Made by a program: the position numbers and the translations under genes | From: Leifsonia sp. C5G2 | Lineage (GTDB): Bacteria > Actinomycetota > Actinomycetes > Actinomycetales > Microbacteriaceae | Length of the DNA stretch: 64,000 nucleotides | Assembly: GCF_013359685.1 (NCBI RefSeq) | Contig: NZ_JABFMV010000011.1 | Span: 100,727 to 164,726, forward strand | Direction: 5' to 3' | The notes under the pieces: model-generated | The model's database searches: none | Seen by the model: the letters and a program-made list of their open reading frames with translations, nothing else | What the model was told of the DNA's origin: nothing | Shown here: piece after piece, positions 1 to 11,629 of the stretch | How the letters are laid out: every line of letters starts with the position of its first letter | How positions within the stretch are numbered: position 1 is the first letter of the stretch

Positions 1-3025
<3,025 letters not shown>

Positions 3026-3052
3026 GCCCGACCGTCACGGTCACCGTGCCCT

Positions 3053-3097
3053 GATCTCCGGGGTGCCGCACGCGTCGCGCGCGGCACCCCGGAGATC
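3053..3097. terminator. Bidirectional hairpin between ilvC and doxX
   Basis: The two 17-bp arms (3053-3069 and 3081-3097, GATCTCCGGGGTGCCGC and its exact complement) are perfect, with an 11-nt loop. It lies between two convergent genes and can serve both. There is no U-tract, as is common in high-GC actinobacteria. Confidence 0.8.
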
Positions 3098-3119
3098 GCG
3101 CCACACGCGCTGGGCGTTG

Positions 3120-3500
3120 CTACAGCGCGCACACCACGCACAGGGCGATCAGCACCACCTGCAGGAGCGCCCGCGGCACCAGCGGTGTGGCGAACACTCC
3201 GAACCGCTCCGTCTTGCCCGCGGCGTACGCGTTCGCCGGGAAGACGGCGACGAGGAACACGACAAGGCAGACCGCGGCGGCCACCCGCGTCGCCGGGACC
3301 AGCAGCCCGATCCCTCCCGCCACCTCGCAGACGCCCGTGAACGCCACGAGCGCGCGCGGCGGGACCACCCGCACGGCCGGCGGGATCATCGCGGCCATGC
3401 CGCGCGCCGGACCCGGGACGAAGTGCAGGACCCCCATCCCCACGAAGACGAGGGCGAGCGCGATGCGCAGGACGAGCTGGACGATCTCGAACGGGGTCAC
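3120..3500 (-). CDS. DoxX-family membrane protein
   Basis: This 126-residue integral membrane protein has about four hydrophobic segments (around residues 8-25, 48-68, 70-90 and 107-126). The pattern RIALALVFVGMGVLHFVPGP near the N-terminus is typical of the DoxX/DUF4870-like superfamily, as is the FTGVCEVAGGIGLLVP loop. Substrate and partners of such small DoxX proteins are mostly unknown; some associate with thiol or quinone redox functions. It is monocistronic, convergent with ilvC and divergent from serA. Confidence 0.75.
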   Translation of the reverse strand: MTPFEIVQLVLRIALALVFVGMGVLHFVPGPARGMAAMIPPAVRVVPPRALVAFTGVCEVAGGIGLLVPATRVAAAVCLVVFLVAVFPANAYAAGKTERFGVFATPLVPRALLQVVLIALCVVCAL

Positions 3501-3653
3501 CCGTCCATCCTCTCCCGGCCCGTCCGCCTCCGCTCCCGTAACGCGGCGAAAAGCCCGCTTGACGCCCCGCTAGAGTTAAGCCGTTCGGCGCCCCACCGAC
3601 CGTGGCGCACTTCATCCCAAGCCAGCCCTCGCACCACCGTAAGGATCTGCCAC

Positions 3654-5246
3654 GTGACAAAGCCGGTCGTCCTGATCGCCGAAGAACTCTCGCCCGCCAC
3701 CGTCGACGCCCTCGGGCCCGACTTCGAGATCCGCTCGGTGGACGGCACCGACCGGCCGGCGCTGCTCTCCGCCGTCGCCGACGCGGACGCCATCCTGGTG
3801 CGGTCCGCCACGAAGGTCGACGCCGAGGTCATCGCCGCCGCACCCGTGCTCAAGGTCATCGCCCGCGCCGGTGTCGGACTCGACAACGTCGACATCAAGG
3901 CGGCGACCAACGCCGGGGTCATGGTCGTGAACGCGCCGACCTCCAACATCATCTCGGCCGCCGAGCTCACGGTCGGCCACATCCTGAGCCTCGCCCGCCA
4001 CATCCCGGCCGCGCACAACGCGCTCGCGCAGGGGCAGTGGAAGCGGTCGAAGTACACCGGCGTCGAGCTGTACGAGAAGACCGTCGGCATCATCGGCCTG
4101 GGCCGCATCGGCGCGCTCATCACGGCGCGGCTGCAGTCGTTCGGCACCAATGTCATCGCCTACGACCCGTACGTGACCAGCGCCCGCGCGCAGCAGCTCG
4201 GCGTCCAGCTGGTGACGCTCGATGAGCTGCTCGCGCAGGCCGACTTCGTCACCATCCACATGCCGAAGACGCCGGAGACGACCGGCATGATCTCCGACGA
4301 CCAGCTGGCGCTGATGAAGGACACCGCGTTCATCGTGAACGTCGCGCGCGGCGGCCTCATCGACGAGGACGCGCTCTACCGTGCCCTCACCACCGGCACG
4401 ATCGCGGGCGCCGGACTCGACGTGTTCGTCTCCGAGCCGCCGCAGGACTCGCCGCTGCTCGCCCTCGAGAACGTCGTGGTCACCCCGCACCTCGGCGCCT
4501 CCACCGACGAGGCGCAGGAGAAGGCGGGCGTCTCGGTCGCGCGCTCGGTGCGGCTCGCCCTCTCCGGCGAGCTCGTTCCGGACGCGGTCAACGTCGCGGG
4601 CGGCGTGATCGACCCCTACGTGCGTCCCGGCATCCCGCTCGTCGAGAAGCTCGGCCAGGTGTTCTCCGGCCTCGCCGCCAGCCCGGTCACCAGCGTCGAC
4701 GTCGAGGTGCGCGGCGAGCTCGCCGACTACGACGTCAGCGTGCTGAAGCTCGCGGCGCTGAAGGGCATCTTCACCAACATCGTCAGCGAGACCGTCTCGT
4801 ACGTGAACGCGCCGCTGCTCGCCGAGCAGCGCGGCGTCGAGGTCCGCCTCATCACCGACTCGGTCAGCGAGGAGTACCGCAACCTGATCACCCTGCGCGG
4901 CGCGCTGAGCGACGGCTCGCAGATCTCGGTGTCCGGCACGCTCACCGGACCGAAGCAGATCGAGAAGATCGTCGGCATCAACGGCTACGACGTGGAGGTC
5001 CCGGTCGCCGAGCACCTCGTCGTCATGGTCTACGACGACCGCCCCGGTATCGTCGCGGTGTACGGCCGCGAGTTCGGCGAGGCCGACATCAACATTGCCG
5101 GCATGCAGGTCGCCCGCACCTCCGCCGGCGGCAAGGCGCTCAGCGTCCTCACGGTCGATTCCCGCGTGCCGGACGGCCTGCTCGAGAAGGTGCGCCTGGC
5201 GATCGACGCCGACCTCATGCAGGAGATCGACATCACCGAGTCCTGA
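3654..5246 (+). CDS. serA: D-3-phosphoglycerate dehydrogenase, long (ASB + ACT) form
   Basis: SerA oxidises 3-phosphoglycerate to 3-phosphohydroxypyruvate with NAD+, the entry to serine synthesis. The GTG at 3654 gives 530 residues, the type I length found in actinobacteria. The reading frame continues far upstream but the protein similarity starts here (VTKPVVLIAEEL). The NAD-binding GLGRIG is at about residue 146. The catalytic Arg is in NVARGGLIDE (about 235) and the His in TPHLGAST (about 280). The allosteric substrate-binding domain covers about 315-450 and the C-terminal serine-sensing ACT domain about 455-530 (HLVVMVYDDRPGIVAVYGREF). TTGACG and TAGAGT upstream (3559-3576) are promoter-like but poorly spaced. 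Confidence 0.96.
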   Translation: MTKPVVLIAEELSPATVDALGPDFEIRSVDGTDRPALLSAVADADAILVRSATKVDAEVIAAAPVLKVIARAGVGLDNVDIKAATNAGVMVVNAPTSNIISAAELTVGHILSLARHIPAAHNALAQGQWKRSKYTGVELYEKTVGIIGLGRIGALITARLQSFGTNVIAYDPYVTSARAQQLGVQLVTLDELLAQADFVTIHMPKTPETTGMISDDQLALMKDTAFIVNVARGGLIDEDALYRALTTGTIAGAGLDVFVSEPPQDSPLLALENVVVTPHLGASTDEAQEKAGVSVARSVRLALSGELVPDAVNVAGGVIDPYVRPGIPLVEKLGQVFSGLAASPVTSVDVEVRGELADYDVSVLKLAALKGIFTNIVSETVSYVNAPLLAEQRGVEVRLITDSVSEEYRNLITLRGALSDGSQISVSGTLTGPKQIEKIVGINGYDVEVPVAEHLVVMVYDDRPGIVAVYGREFGEADINIAGMQVARTSAGGKALSVLTVDSRVPDGLLEKVRLAIDADLMQEIDITES

Positions 5247-5315
5247 CCCGCGACATTCCTGCCGAATGAGCGGAATGGCGCCGCCGTTCCGCACATTCGG
5301 CAGGAATGTGCGGGG
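5247..5315. terminator. Long-stem hairpin between serA and tetR
   Basis: Arms at about 5247-5275 and 5287-5315 share a perfect 16-bp core (ACATTCCTGCCGAATG) extended by GCGGAA/TTCCGC after one mismatch, with an 11-nt loop. It fills the whole space between the stops of the two convergent genes. Confidence 0.75.
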
Positions 5316-5912
5316 TCAGCGGCCTTCCGCGAAGCGGCGGATGAGGGTCACGAGGTCGTCGATGTCGGTCTCGTCGCGCAGCACGTTGTTGGCGGCGGGC
5401 AGCAGGGCCGTGTTGTAGTACATCCCGTCGCCGATGAGCATGATGGTGCGCGCCACCAGCGGGTCGCCGACGGCCTCCTGGAGCACCTCCAGCCAGCGGC
5501 GCTGTGCGCTCGCGAGGGCGTCCCGCGCACGCGGGTCGGCAGCCTGCGCCAGCCGCGCGATGGCGACGATCGCCCGCTCGAACCGCGAATCGGTCGGGAT
5601 GGACGTGCGCAGGAAGTAGTCCACCGGCCCGTCCTCGGCTTCCCGCATGCGGCGGATGTCGTCCTCGATCAGGTCAGAGAACCGGTCGAGGACACCGGAG
5701 GCGAGCGCCTCCTTCGACGCGAAGTGGTAGAGCAGGCCGCCCTTGGAGACGCCGGCCCGCGCGGCGACGGCGTCGAGGGTGGCGGCCCGCTCGCTCTGCT
5801 CCGCCAGGAGCTCCTCGTAGGCGTCGAGCACGCGGTCGCGCGCGGAGCTCTGGGCCGCACCCGGGGCGGGGGAGGAGGAGGGCGTGGACGCGGCGGGCGG
5901 CATGACGCCCAT
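5316..5912 (-). CDS. TetR-family repressor of the adjacent efflux gene
   Basis: This 198-residue regulator (195 if the second ATG at 5903 is used) has the TetR helix-turn-helix at about residues 25-70 (RDRVLDAYEELLAEQ, then ATLDAVAARAGVSKGGLLYHFASKEAL). A variable ligand-binding domain follows. It is divergent from an SmvA-like exporter, and a perfect 28-bp palindrome covers both -10 boxes. It therefore most likely represses both genes and is released by a drug or quaternary-ammonium ligand of the pump. The ligand is inferred from context only. The arrangement parallels SmvR/SmvA of enterobacteria. Confidence 0.85.
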   Translation of the reverse strand: MGVMPPAASTPSSSPAPGAAQSSARDRVLDAYEELLAEQSERAATLDAVAARAGVSKGGLLYHFASKEALASGVLDRFSDLIEDDIRRMREAEDGPVDYFLRTSIPTDSRFERAIVAIARLAQAADPRARDALASAQRRWLEVLQEAVGDPLVARTIMLIGDGMYYNTALLPAANNVLRDETDIDDLVTLIRRFAEGR

Positions 5913-5927
5913 GGTAGCCGTATTCGC

Positions 5928-5958
5928 TTGCTACTGTACCGTCCAGACGGTACAGTAG
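5928..5958. promoter_or_regulatory. Overlapping divergent promoters with a perfect 28-bp TetR operator
   Basis: The operator at 5931-5958 has perfect 13-bp arms (CTACTGTACCGTC and its complement) around a CA centre. The exporter promoter reads TTGCTA (5928-5933), 17 bp, TACAGT (5951-5956), 7 nt before the ATG at 5964, which implies a leaderless mRNA. The mirror-image TACAGT on the minus strand (5938-5933) can serve the repressor gene. A bound repressor would block both. Confidence 0.85.
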
Positions 5959-5963
5959 TGCTC

Positions 5964-7490
5964 ATGTCCTCGACCAGCACGCTCCCCGTCCCCGCCGTCG
6001 CCCGCGCCGGCGCCCGCGGCTGGGCGGCGCTGGCCGTTCTCATGCTCCCGACGCTGCTGGTGTCGGTCGACAACACGGTGCTGAGCTTCGCGCTGCCGTC
6101 CATCTCCGAAGCGCTGCGGCCCACCGCGATCGGGATGCTGTGGATCGTCGACGTGTACCCGCTCGTGCTCGCCGGGCTGCTCGTGGCGATGGGCAGCCTC
6201 GGCGACCGCATCGGCCGCCGCCGGCTGCTGCTCGTCGGCGCCACCGGGTTCGCCGCCGTGTCGGCCCTCGCCGCGTTCGCGCCGACCGCCGAGTGGCTCG
6301 TCGGCGCCCGCGCCGCTCTCGGTGTGTTCGGCGCGATGCTCATGCCCTCGACCCTGTCGCTGCTGCGCAGCGTCTTCCTCGACCGGGAGCAGCGGCGGCT
6401 CGCGATCGCCATCTGGGCCTCCGGATTCGCGGCCGGGTCGGCGCTCGGCCCGATCGTCGGCGGCGTGCTGCTCGAGCACTTCTGGTGGGGGTCGGTGTTC
6501 CTGCTCGCGGTGCCCGTCCTCATCCCGCTGCTGGTGCTGGCGCCGCTGCTGGTGAAGGAGTCGCGCGACCCGGCTCCCGGCCCGGTGGATGCCGTGGGCA
6601 TCCTGCTCTCGCTGCTCACGATGGCGCCCGTCGTCTACGGGATCAAGGTGCTGGCGGTCGACGGCTTCTCGCCGGTCGCGGTGGCGGCTATCGTGCTGGG
6701 CGTCGCGTCGGGCGCTCTGTTCGTCCGGCGGCAGCTGCGCAGGCCCCAGCCCATGCTCGACATGCGCCTGTTCACGCGGCCGGCCTTCAGCGGGGCGATC
6801 GTGGTCAACCTGCTGAGCGTGATCTCGCTGGTGGGCTTCCTGTTCTTCGTGTCGCAGCACCTGCAGCTGGTGATAGGGCTGTCGCCCCTCCAGTCCGGCC
6901 TCGTGCTGCTGCCCGGGCTCGCCACGATGATCGTGGCCGGGCTCGTGGTGGTGCCCGTCGCACGGCGCATCCGGCCCGGTGTGGTCATCGCCGGAGGCCT
7001 GATGCTCTCGGCCGCCGGTTACCTCCTCGTGGCGCTGACCGGCGGCGGGGCGCCGTGGGCCGTCCTGCTCGCGTCGTTCGTGCTCCTGGGCGCGGGCATC
7101 GGGGCTGCGGAGACGGTCTCGAACGAGCTCGTCATCTCGACCGCCCCCGCGGCGAAGGCCGGTGCAGCGTCCGCCGTCTCCGAGACGGCCTACGAGCTGG
7201 GTGCGGTGCTCGGGACGGCGATCCTCGGCACCATCATCACCGCCTCCTACCGGGCGGCGCTCGTCGTGCCCGCGGGCCTTTCTGCCGGGCAGGCGGACGC
7301 CGCGGGGGAGACCCTGGGCGGCGCCGTGACGGTGGCGGGCTCGCTGCCCGGGCCGCTCGCGGAGCAGCTGCTGGAGTCGGCGCGGGCCGCGTTCGACAGC
7401 GGCGTCGGCGTCACGGCCGTGATCGGTGTGGGGCTGGTCGCGACGGCGGCGATCGTGGCGCTCGTCACGCTGCGGCACGTGCGCTCCTGA
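5964..7490 (+). CDS. MFS multidrug exporter, DHA2 (14-TM), SmvA-like
   Basis: This 508-residue proton-coupled exporter belongs to the DHA2 (EmrB/QacA) branch. Motif A is GDRIGRRRLLLVG (about residues 80-92), after the first two helices. The first helix has VSVDNTVLSFALPSI, typical of QacA/SmvA proteins. Motif C-like GPIVGGVLLEHFWWGSVF lies at about 160. Fourteen hydrophobic segments can be counted, ending in VIGVGLVATAAIVALVTLRHV. The nearest known types are SmvA-like quaternary-ammonium/viologen pumps. The substrate cannot be read from the sequence. ATG 5964 is chosen because the -10 box is 7 nt upstream; a GTG at 5958 would lie inside the operator. Confidence 0.88.
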   Translation: MSSTSTLPVPAVARAGARGWAALAVLMLPTLLVSVDNTVLSFALPSISEALRPTAIGMLWIVDVYPLVLAGLLVAMGSLGDRIGRRRLLLVGATGFAAVSALAAFAPTAEWLVGARAALGVFGAMLMPSTLSLLRSVFLDREQRRLAIAIWASGFAAGSALGPIVGGVLLEHFWWGSVFLLAVPVLIPLLVLAPLLVKESRDPAPGPVDAVGILLSLLTMAPVVYGIKVLAVDGFSPVAVAAIVLGVASGALFVRRQLRRPQPMLDMRLFTRPAFSGAIVVNLLSVISLVGFLFFVSQHLQLVIGLSPLQSGLVLLPGLATMIVAGLVVVPVARRIRPGVVIAGGLMLSAAGYLLVALTGGGAPWAVLLASFVLLGAGIGAAETVSNELVISTAPAAKAGAASAVSETAYELGAVLGTAILGTIITASYRAALVVPAGLSAGQADAAGETLGGAVTVAGSLPGPLAEQLLESARAAFDSGVGVTAVIGVGLVATAAIVALVTLRHVRS

Positions 7491-7515
7491 CGCCGCGGCG
7501 TCGTGTGCGCGGCGA

Positions 7516-7521
7516 TAGGGT
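7516..7521 (+). promoter_or_regulatory. -10 element of leuB
   Basis: TAGGGT matches the TANNNT pattern used elsewhere in the window. A short leader follows, with GCAGGAG as ribosome-binding site before the leuB ATG. Confidence 0.4.
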
Positions 7522-7560
7522 TGCTGTACCGAATCGATCGCCGACCACCGCAGGAGTGCC

Positions 7561-8616
7561 ATGTCCCGTTCCGTCAAGCTCGCCGTCATCCCGGGCGACG
7601 GGATCGGTCCAGAGGTCATCGCCGAAGCGGTCAAGGTGCTCGACGCGGCGACGTCAGGCAGCGGCCTGTCGTTCGAGAAGACGCACTTCTCGCTCGGCGC
7701 CGACCGCTACCTCGCCACCGGCGACGTGCTGACCGACGACGACCTGGCGGCGATCGCCGGCCACGACGCCATCCTGCTCGGCGCCGTCGGCGGCAAGCCC
7801 GGCGACCCGCGCCTCGCGGGCGCGAACATCGAGCGCGGGCTGCTGCTGAAGCTCCGGTTCTCCCTCGACCACTACGTCAACCTGCGGCCGACCACGCTCT
7901 TCCCGGGCATCGCGAGCCCGCTCGCCGCTCCGGGCGAGGTCGACTTCGTCGTGGTGCGCGAGGGCACGGAGGGGCCGTACGTCGGCAACGGCGGCGCCAT
8001 CCGGCAGGGCACCCCCCACGAGATCGCCAACGAGGTCTCGGTCAACACCGCCTTCGGCGTCGAGCGCGTGGTCCGGTACGCCTTCGAGCAGGCCGAGCAG
8101 CGGCGCAAGAAGCTGACCCTCGTGCACAAGACCAACGTGCTGACCTTCGCCGGCGGGCTCTGGAAGCGGATCGTGGATGCGGTGGCGGCCGAGCACCCCG
8201 ATGTGGCGGTCGACTACCTCCACGTCGATGCGGCGACGATCTTCCTGGTGACGGATCCTGCTAGATTCGATGTGATCGTCACGGACAACCTCTTCGGCGA
8301 CATCCTCACCGACCTCGCGGCCGCGATCAGCGGCGGCATCGGGCTGGCGGCCTCGGGCAACATCAACCCGGCCGGGGCCTTCCCGAGCATGTTCGAGCCG
8401 GTTCACGGATCGGCTCCGGACATCGCCGGCCAGCAGAAGGCCGACCCCACCGCCGCGATCCTCTCCACGGCCCTCCTCCTCCGCCACCTCGGCGAGAGGG
8501 AGCTCGCCGGGCGGGTCGAGCAGGCGGTGACCGCCGACCTCGCCGCCCGCACGGGCGCGTCCCGCTCCACCTCGGAGATCGGGGACGCGATCGCCGCCCG
8601 GGTGGCGCAGAATTGA
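7561..8616 (+). CDS. leuB: 3-isopropylmalate dehydrogenase
   Basis: LeuB oxidatively decarboxylates 3-isopropylmalate to 2-oxoisocaproate in leucine synthesis, using NAD+ and a divalent metal. The 351-residue protein begins with the decarboxylating-dehydrogenase signature [19 protein letters not shown]. It contains the substrate-binding [13 protein letters not shown] block (about residue 135) and LVHKTNVL. The metal/substrate signature is [29 protein letters not shown] (about 240-270, key residues D, D, D), followed by [12 protein letters not shown]. The short actinobacterial type is expected here. It is followed 24 nt later by ilvE and probably co-transcribed with it. Confidence 0.96.
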   Translation: MSRSVKLAVIPGDGIGPEVIAEAVKVLDAATSGSGLSFEKTHFSLGADRYLATGDVLTDDDLAAIAGHDAILLGAVGGKPGDPRLAGANIERGLLLKLRFSLDHYVNLRPTTLFPGIASPLAAPGEVDFVVVREGTEGPYVGNGGAIRQGTPHEIANEVSVNTAFGVERVVRYAFEQAEQRRKKLTLVHKTNVLTFAGGLWKRIVDAVAAEHPDVAVDYLHVDAATIFLVTDPARFDVIVTDNLFGDILTDLAAAISGGIGLAASGNINPAGAFPSMFEPVHGSAPDIAGQQKADPTAAILSTALLLRHLGERELAGRVEQAVTADLAARTGASRSTSEIGDAIAARVAQN

Positions 8617-8640
8617 TTCACCGTCGCGCAAAGGACTGAC

Positions 8641-9771
8641 ATGACCTCGACCAGCATCAACCTCACCACCGGACCCACCGAGACCTCGGGCCTGCTCTGG
8701 AACGTCACCCGCAACGAGGCGGCGCGCGATGCCGCCGCCCGGGCGGAGATCCTCGCCAACCCCGGTTTCGGCAACTACTTCACCGACCACATGGTCGACA
8801 TCTGCTGGTCCGCGAAGGGCGGGTGGCACCGCCCTCGCGTCTCGCCGTACGGCCCGATCCAGCTCGAGCCCTCGGCCGCGGTGTTCCACTACGCGCAGGA
8901 GATCTTCGAGGGCCTCAAGGCGTACCGGCACGAGGACGGCTCGATCCGCACCTTCCGCCCGGAGGCCAACGCCGCCCGCATGCAGCGGTCGGCGTACCGC
9001 CTCGCGCTGCCCGAGCTGCCGGTCGAGCACTTCCTCGACTCGCTGAAGCAGCTCATCGCGGTCGACGGCGACTGGGTGCCGGAGGCGCCCGAGACGAGCC
9101 TCTACCTGCGCCCGTTCATGTTCGCCAAGGAGGCCTTCCTGGGGGTCCGCCCGGCCAATAAGGTCGCGTACTACCTCATCGCGAGCCCGGCGGGCGCCTA
9201 CTTCCCGAGCGGCGTGGCCCCGGTGTCCATCTGGCTCTCCGACCGCTGGTCGCGCGCGGGCAAGGGCGGCACCGGCGCCGCCAAGACCGGCGGGAACTAC
9301 GCGTCGAGCCTGCTGCCGCAGGCGGAGGCGTACGAGCACGGCTGCGCCCAGGTGCTCTTCCTCGACTCGGTGGAGGGCAAGTACCTCGAAGAGCTCGGCG
9401 GCATGAACGTCGTGCTCGTCTACAAGGACGGCACCCTCGTGACCCCGGAGTCGGACAGCATCCTCGAGGGCATCACGCTCGACTCCGTGCTGCAGCTCGC
9501 CCGCGACCGCGGCCACAAGGTCGAGCGCCGCAAGGTGACGATCGACGAGTGGCGCGACGGGGTGGAGTCCGGGGACATCGTCGAGGTGTTCGCCTGCGGC
9601 ACCGCCGCGGTGATCACGCCGATCGGCGAGCTGAAGTCCGACACTTTCACGGTCGGCGACATCACCGCCCCTCCGGGCGAGCTCACCATGTCGCTGCGCC
9701 AGGAGCTGACCGACATCCAGTACGGCCGCGCCCACGACCGCCACAACTGGATGTACCGCCTCGACGCGTAG
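8641..9771 (+). CDS. ilvE: Branched-chain amino acid aminotransferase
   Basis: IlvE is the PLP-dependent enzyme that makes valine, leucine and isoleucine from their 2-oxo acids with glutamate as donor, and also works in degradation. It has 376 residues, the eukaryotic-like/actinobacterial class IV length. The Schiff-base lysine is in [15 protein letters not shown] (about residue 216). Other family blocks are [22 protein letters not shown] (about 85-105) and [21 protein letters not shown]. The phosphate-binding region [15 protein letters not shown] lies near 320. It stands directly after leuB and before a strong hairpin. Confidence 0.96.
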   Translation: MTSTSINLTTGPTETSGLLWNVTRNEAARDAAARAEILANPGFGNYFTDHMVDICWSAKGGWHRPRVSPYGPIQLEPSAAVFHYAQEIFEGLKAYRHEDGSIRTFRPEANAARMQRSAYRLALPELPVEHFLDSLKQLIAVDGDWVPEAPETSLYLRPFMFAKEAFLGVRPANKVAYYLIASPAGAYFPSGVAPVSIWLSDRWSRAGKGGTGAAKTGGNYASSLLPQAEAYEHGCAQVLFLDSVEGKYLEELGGMNVVLVYKDGTLVTPESDSILEGITLDSVLQLARDRGHKVERRKVTIDEWRDGVESGDIVEVFACGTAAVITPIGELKSDTFTVGDITAPPGELTMSLRQELTDIQYGRAHDRHNWMYRLDA

Positions 9772-9777
9772 CCCGCG

Positions 9778-9835
9778 CGAGGTGCTCGTCGTTGCGCCCG
9801 ACACCGCGCAGGGCGGAACAACGACGAGCACCTCG
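9778..9835. terminator. Long hairpin after ilvE
   Basis: Perfect 17-bp arms lie at 9778-9794 and 9819-9835 (CGAGGTGCTCGTCGTTG and complement). The loop contains a further GCCC/GGGC pairing. It starts 6 nt after the ilvE stop. Confidence 0.75.
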
Positions 9836-9878
9836 GCGGCGAACGCCGTGAGGCGCACGGGAGCGAGAGGAGCGACCG

Positions 9879-10760
9879 GTGACGGACGAGGATGACGAAG
9901 TGTTCGCGGTCGTCGGCCCGGGGGCGGTCGGCGGTCTGTTCGCCTGGCTGCTGCAGCGGGCCGGGCACGAGGTCGTCGCGGTGGGGAGGCCGGGCACCGT
10001 GGAGGCCATTCGCCGCGACGGCATCGAGGTGCGCAGCGAGCAATTCGGCGACGGCGTGCAGCGCATCCGGGCCGAGACCGAGGTGCCGGCGGGTGCACAT
10101 GTGATCGTCGCGACCAAGGCCTACGGGCTGGCCGACGTGCTTCCCGGGATCGCCGCCGCACGGCCGGCGGAGGTCGTGTCGTTCCTCAACGGGATCGAGC
10201 ACATGGCGCCGCTGCGCGACGCGCTTCCCGGGGTCCCGGTGGCGGGCGCGTCGGTCGCGGTGTCGGCGCTGCGCGCCTCCGCGACGGTGATCGACCACCG
10301 CAGCCCGTTCGTCCGGATCGAGGCGCCGGAGATTGCGGCGGAGTCCGCCGCCGTCCGAGCTCTGGCCGATGCCGGTCCGAGCGTGCGCATCGGCGGGACC
10401 GAGGCGGAGGTGCTCTGGGCCAAGTTCCGGCTGCTCGCCGCGCTCGCCCTGCTGACGTCGTATTGGCGTCAGCCGGCCGGTGCCGCCCTCAGCGAGGATC
10501 CCGAGCTCACCGAGGCGGTCGTGTCAGAGATCGTCGCCTGCTCGGCGGCCGAGGGCGTCCCCGTTGCGGAGCTCGACCTGGTGCGCGCGCTCCGCAGCGT
10601 CCCCGGCGGGATGCGCACGTCGCTGCAGGAGGACCTGGCCGCAGGCGCACCGAGCGAGCTCGACGCGCTCGGCGGCGCGCTGCTGCGCGTCGGGGAGCGG
10701 CACGGCATCCCGACCCCGGCCATCGCCCGGATCGTCGCGGCGCTGAGCGCGGCCGACTGA
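9879..10760 (+). CDS. 2-dehydropantoate 2-reductase family protein (ApbA/PanE)
   Basis: This 293-residue NADPH-dependent reductase belongs to the ketopantoate reductase superfamily, which makes pantoate for coenzyme A. The N-terminal Rossmann motif is VVGPGAVGGLFAWLLQRAGH (about residues 8-27). The conserved lysine that acts as proton donor fits the K of EAEVLWAKFRLLAAL (about 180). The C-terminal helical domain ends with the LDALGGALLRVGERHGIPTP block typical of ApbA. GTG 9879 has GAGAGGAG upstream. Many actinobacteria carry several paralogues, so the pantothenate role is likely but not certain. Confidence 0.75.
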   Translation: MTDEDDEVFAVVGPGAVGGLFAWLLQRAGHEVVAVGRPGTVEAIRRDGIEVRSEQFGDGVQRIRAETEVPAGAHVIVATKAYGLADVLPGIAAARPAEVVSFLNGIEHMAPLRDALPGVPVAGASVAVSALRASATVIDHRSPFVRIEAPEIAAESAAVRALADAGPSVRIGGTEAEVLWAKFRLLAALALLTSYWRQPAGAALSEDPELTEAVVSEIVACSAAEGVPVAELDLVRALRSVPGGMRTSLQEDLAAGAPSELDALGGALLRVGERHGIPTPAIARIVAALSAAD

Positions 10761-10771
10761 GCGCGGCCGAC
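10744..10771. repeat. 14-bp tandem duplication at the stop codon
   Basis: TGAGCGCGGCCGAC occurs twice back to back and the reductase stop codon lies at the junction. It looks like a recent slippage event; the second copy is outside the gene. Confidence 0.8.
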
Positions 10772-10791
10772 TGACCCCGCACCCGCAGCGG

Positions 10792-10797
10792 TAGGCT
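10792..10797 (+). promoter_or_regulatory. -10 element for a leaderless transcript
   Basis: TAGGCT lies 7 nt before the GTG at 10805 and no ribosome-binding site is present. This is the usual arrangement for leaderless actinobacterial mRNAs. Confidence 0.55.
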
Positions 10798-10804
10798 CGG
10801 ACGC

Positions 10805-11590
10805 GTGAAGATCGCACGATTCAGCCACACCCGCGACGGCCAGTCCACCCCCGCCATCGACTACGGCATCGTCGACGAGGACGCCCTCGTCGTCCTCGCG
10901 GGCGACCCGATGTTCACCGGTTTCGACACGACGGGGGAGCGCATCCCGCTCGGCAAGGTCGGCTCGCTGCTCGCGCCGGTCATCCCGCGGTCGAAGGTCG
11001 TCGCGGTCGGCAAGAACTACCGCGAGCACGCCGCCGAGATGGGCGGCGAGGCGCCGGGGGAGCCGCTGCTGTTCCTGAAGCCGAACACCGCGGTCATCGG
11101 CCTTGGCGACGCGATCGTCGTCCCGCCGCAGTCCGAGCGGGTCGACTACGAGGGCGAGCTCGCCGTCGTCATCGGGAAGATCGCCCGCAACGTGCGGGCG
11201 GAGGACGCCGCGGAGCACATCTTCGGCTACACCGTCGCCAACGACGTCACCGCGCGCGACCTGCAGGAGAAGGACGGCCAGTGGACGCGCGCGAAGGGCT
11301 TCGACACCTTCTGCCCGCTCGGCCCCGTGATCGAGACCGAGCTCTCGCCCAGCGCGGTGCTCCGCACCCGCCTGAACGGCGAGCTCAAGCAGGAGGCGCC
11401 GATCTCGGACATGGTGCACGACATCCCGTCGATCATCGCCTACGCCTCCAGCGTCTTCACGCTGCTGCCGGGGGACGTCATCCTGACCGGGACGCCGTCC
11501 GGGATCGGCCCGATGAAGGCGGGCGACACGGTGGAGGTCGAGGTGGACGGCGTCGGCTCACTCGTCAACCCGGTGCGCGCCCCGAAGTAG
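10805..11590 (+). CDS. Fumarylacetoacetate hydrolase family protein
   Basis: This 261-residue single-domain FAH-fold protein has the conserved block VGKNYREHAAEMGG (about residues 67-80). The metal-binding glutamates are in VDYEGELAVVIGK (about 115-127), and the family C-terminal motif is GDVILTGTPSGIGPM. Members act on 2-oxo acids with a vicinal carboxyl group (acylpyruvase, oxaloacetate decarboxylase or isomerase). The gene sits directly before gltX, a neighbourhood conserved in mycobacteria (Rv2993c-Rv2992c), so it is probably a housekeeping oxaloacetate/acylpyruvate enzyme rather than part of the hpa pathway further downstream. Confidence 0.82.
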   Translation: MKIARFSHTRDGQSTPAIDYGIVDEDALVVLAGDPMFTGFDTTGERIPLGKVGSLLAPVIPRSKVVAVGKNYREHAAEMGGEAPGEPLLFLKPNTAVIGLGDAIVVPPQSERVDYEGELAVVIGKIARNVRAEDAAEHIFGYTVANDVTARDLQEKDGQWTRAKGFDTFCPLGPVIETELSPSAVLRTRLNGELKQEAPISDMVHDIPSIIAYASSVFTLLPGDVILTGTPSGIGPMKAGDTVEVEVDGVGSLVNPVRAPK

Positions 11591-11591
11591 T

Positions 11592-11614
11592 CCGGCCGGG
11601 AGCATCCCGGCCGG
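11592..11614. terminator. Short GC hairpin before gltX
   Basis: The 10-bp arms CCGGCCGGGA / TCCCGGCCGG are perfect with a 3-nt loop. It directly follows the FAH stop and precedes the gltX -10 box (TAGAAT, 11615-11620). Confidence 0.6.
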
Positions 11615-11629
11615 TAGAATCGCGGATGT

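Noticed and set aside
5931..7634. 567-codon minus-strand frame opposite the MFS gene
   Set aside because: The translation is a repetitive His/Arg/Gln-rich shadow; the plus frame has 14 transmembrane segments and MFS motifs.
7654..10161. 835-codon minus-strand frame opposite leuB and ilvE
   Set aside because: It has no domain similarity and is rich in Arg, Asp and Val as expected from the third-position GC bias of the real genes on the plus strand.
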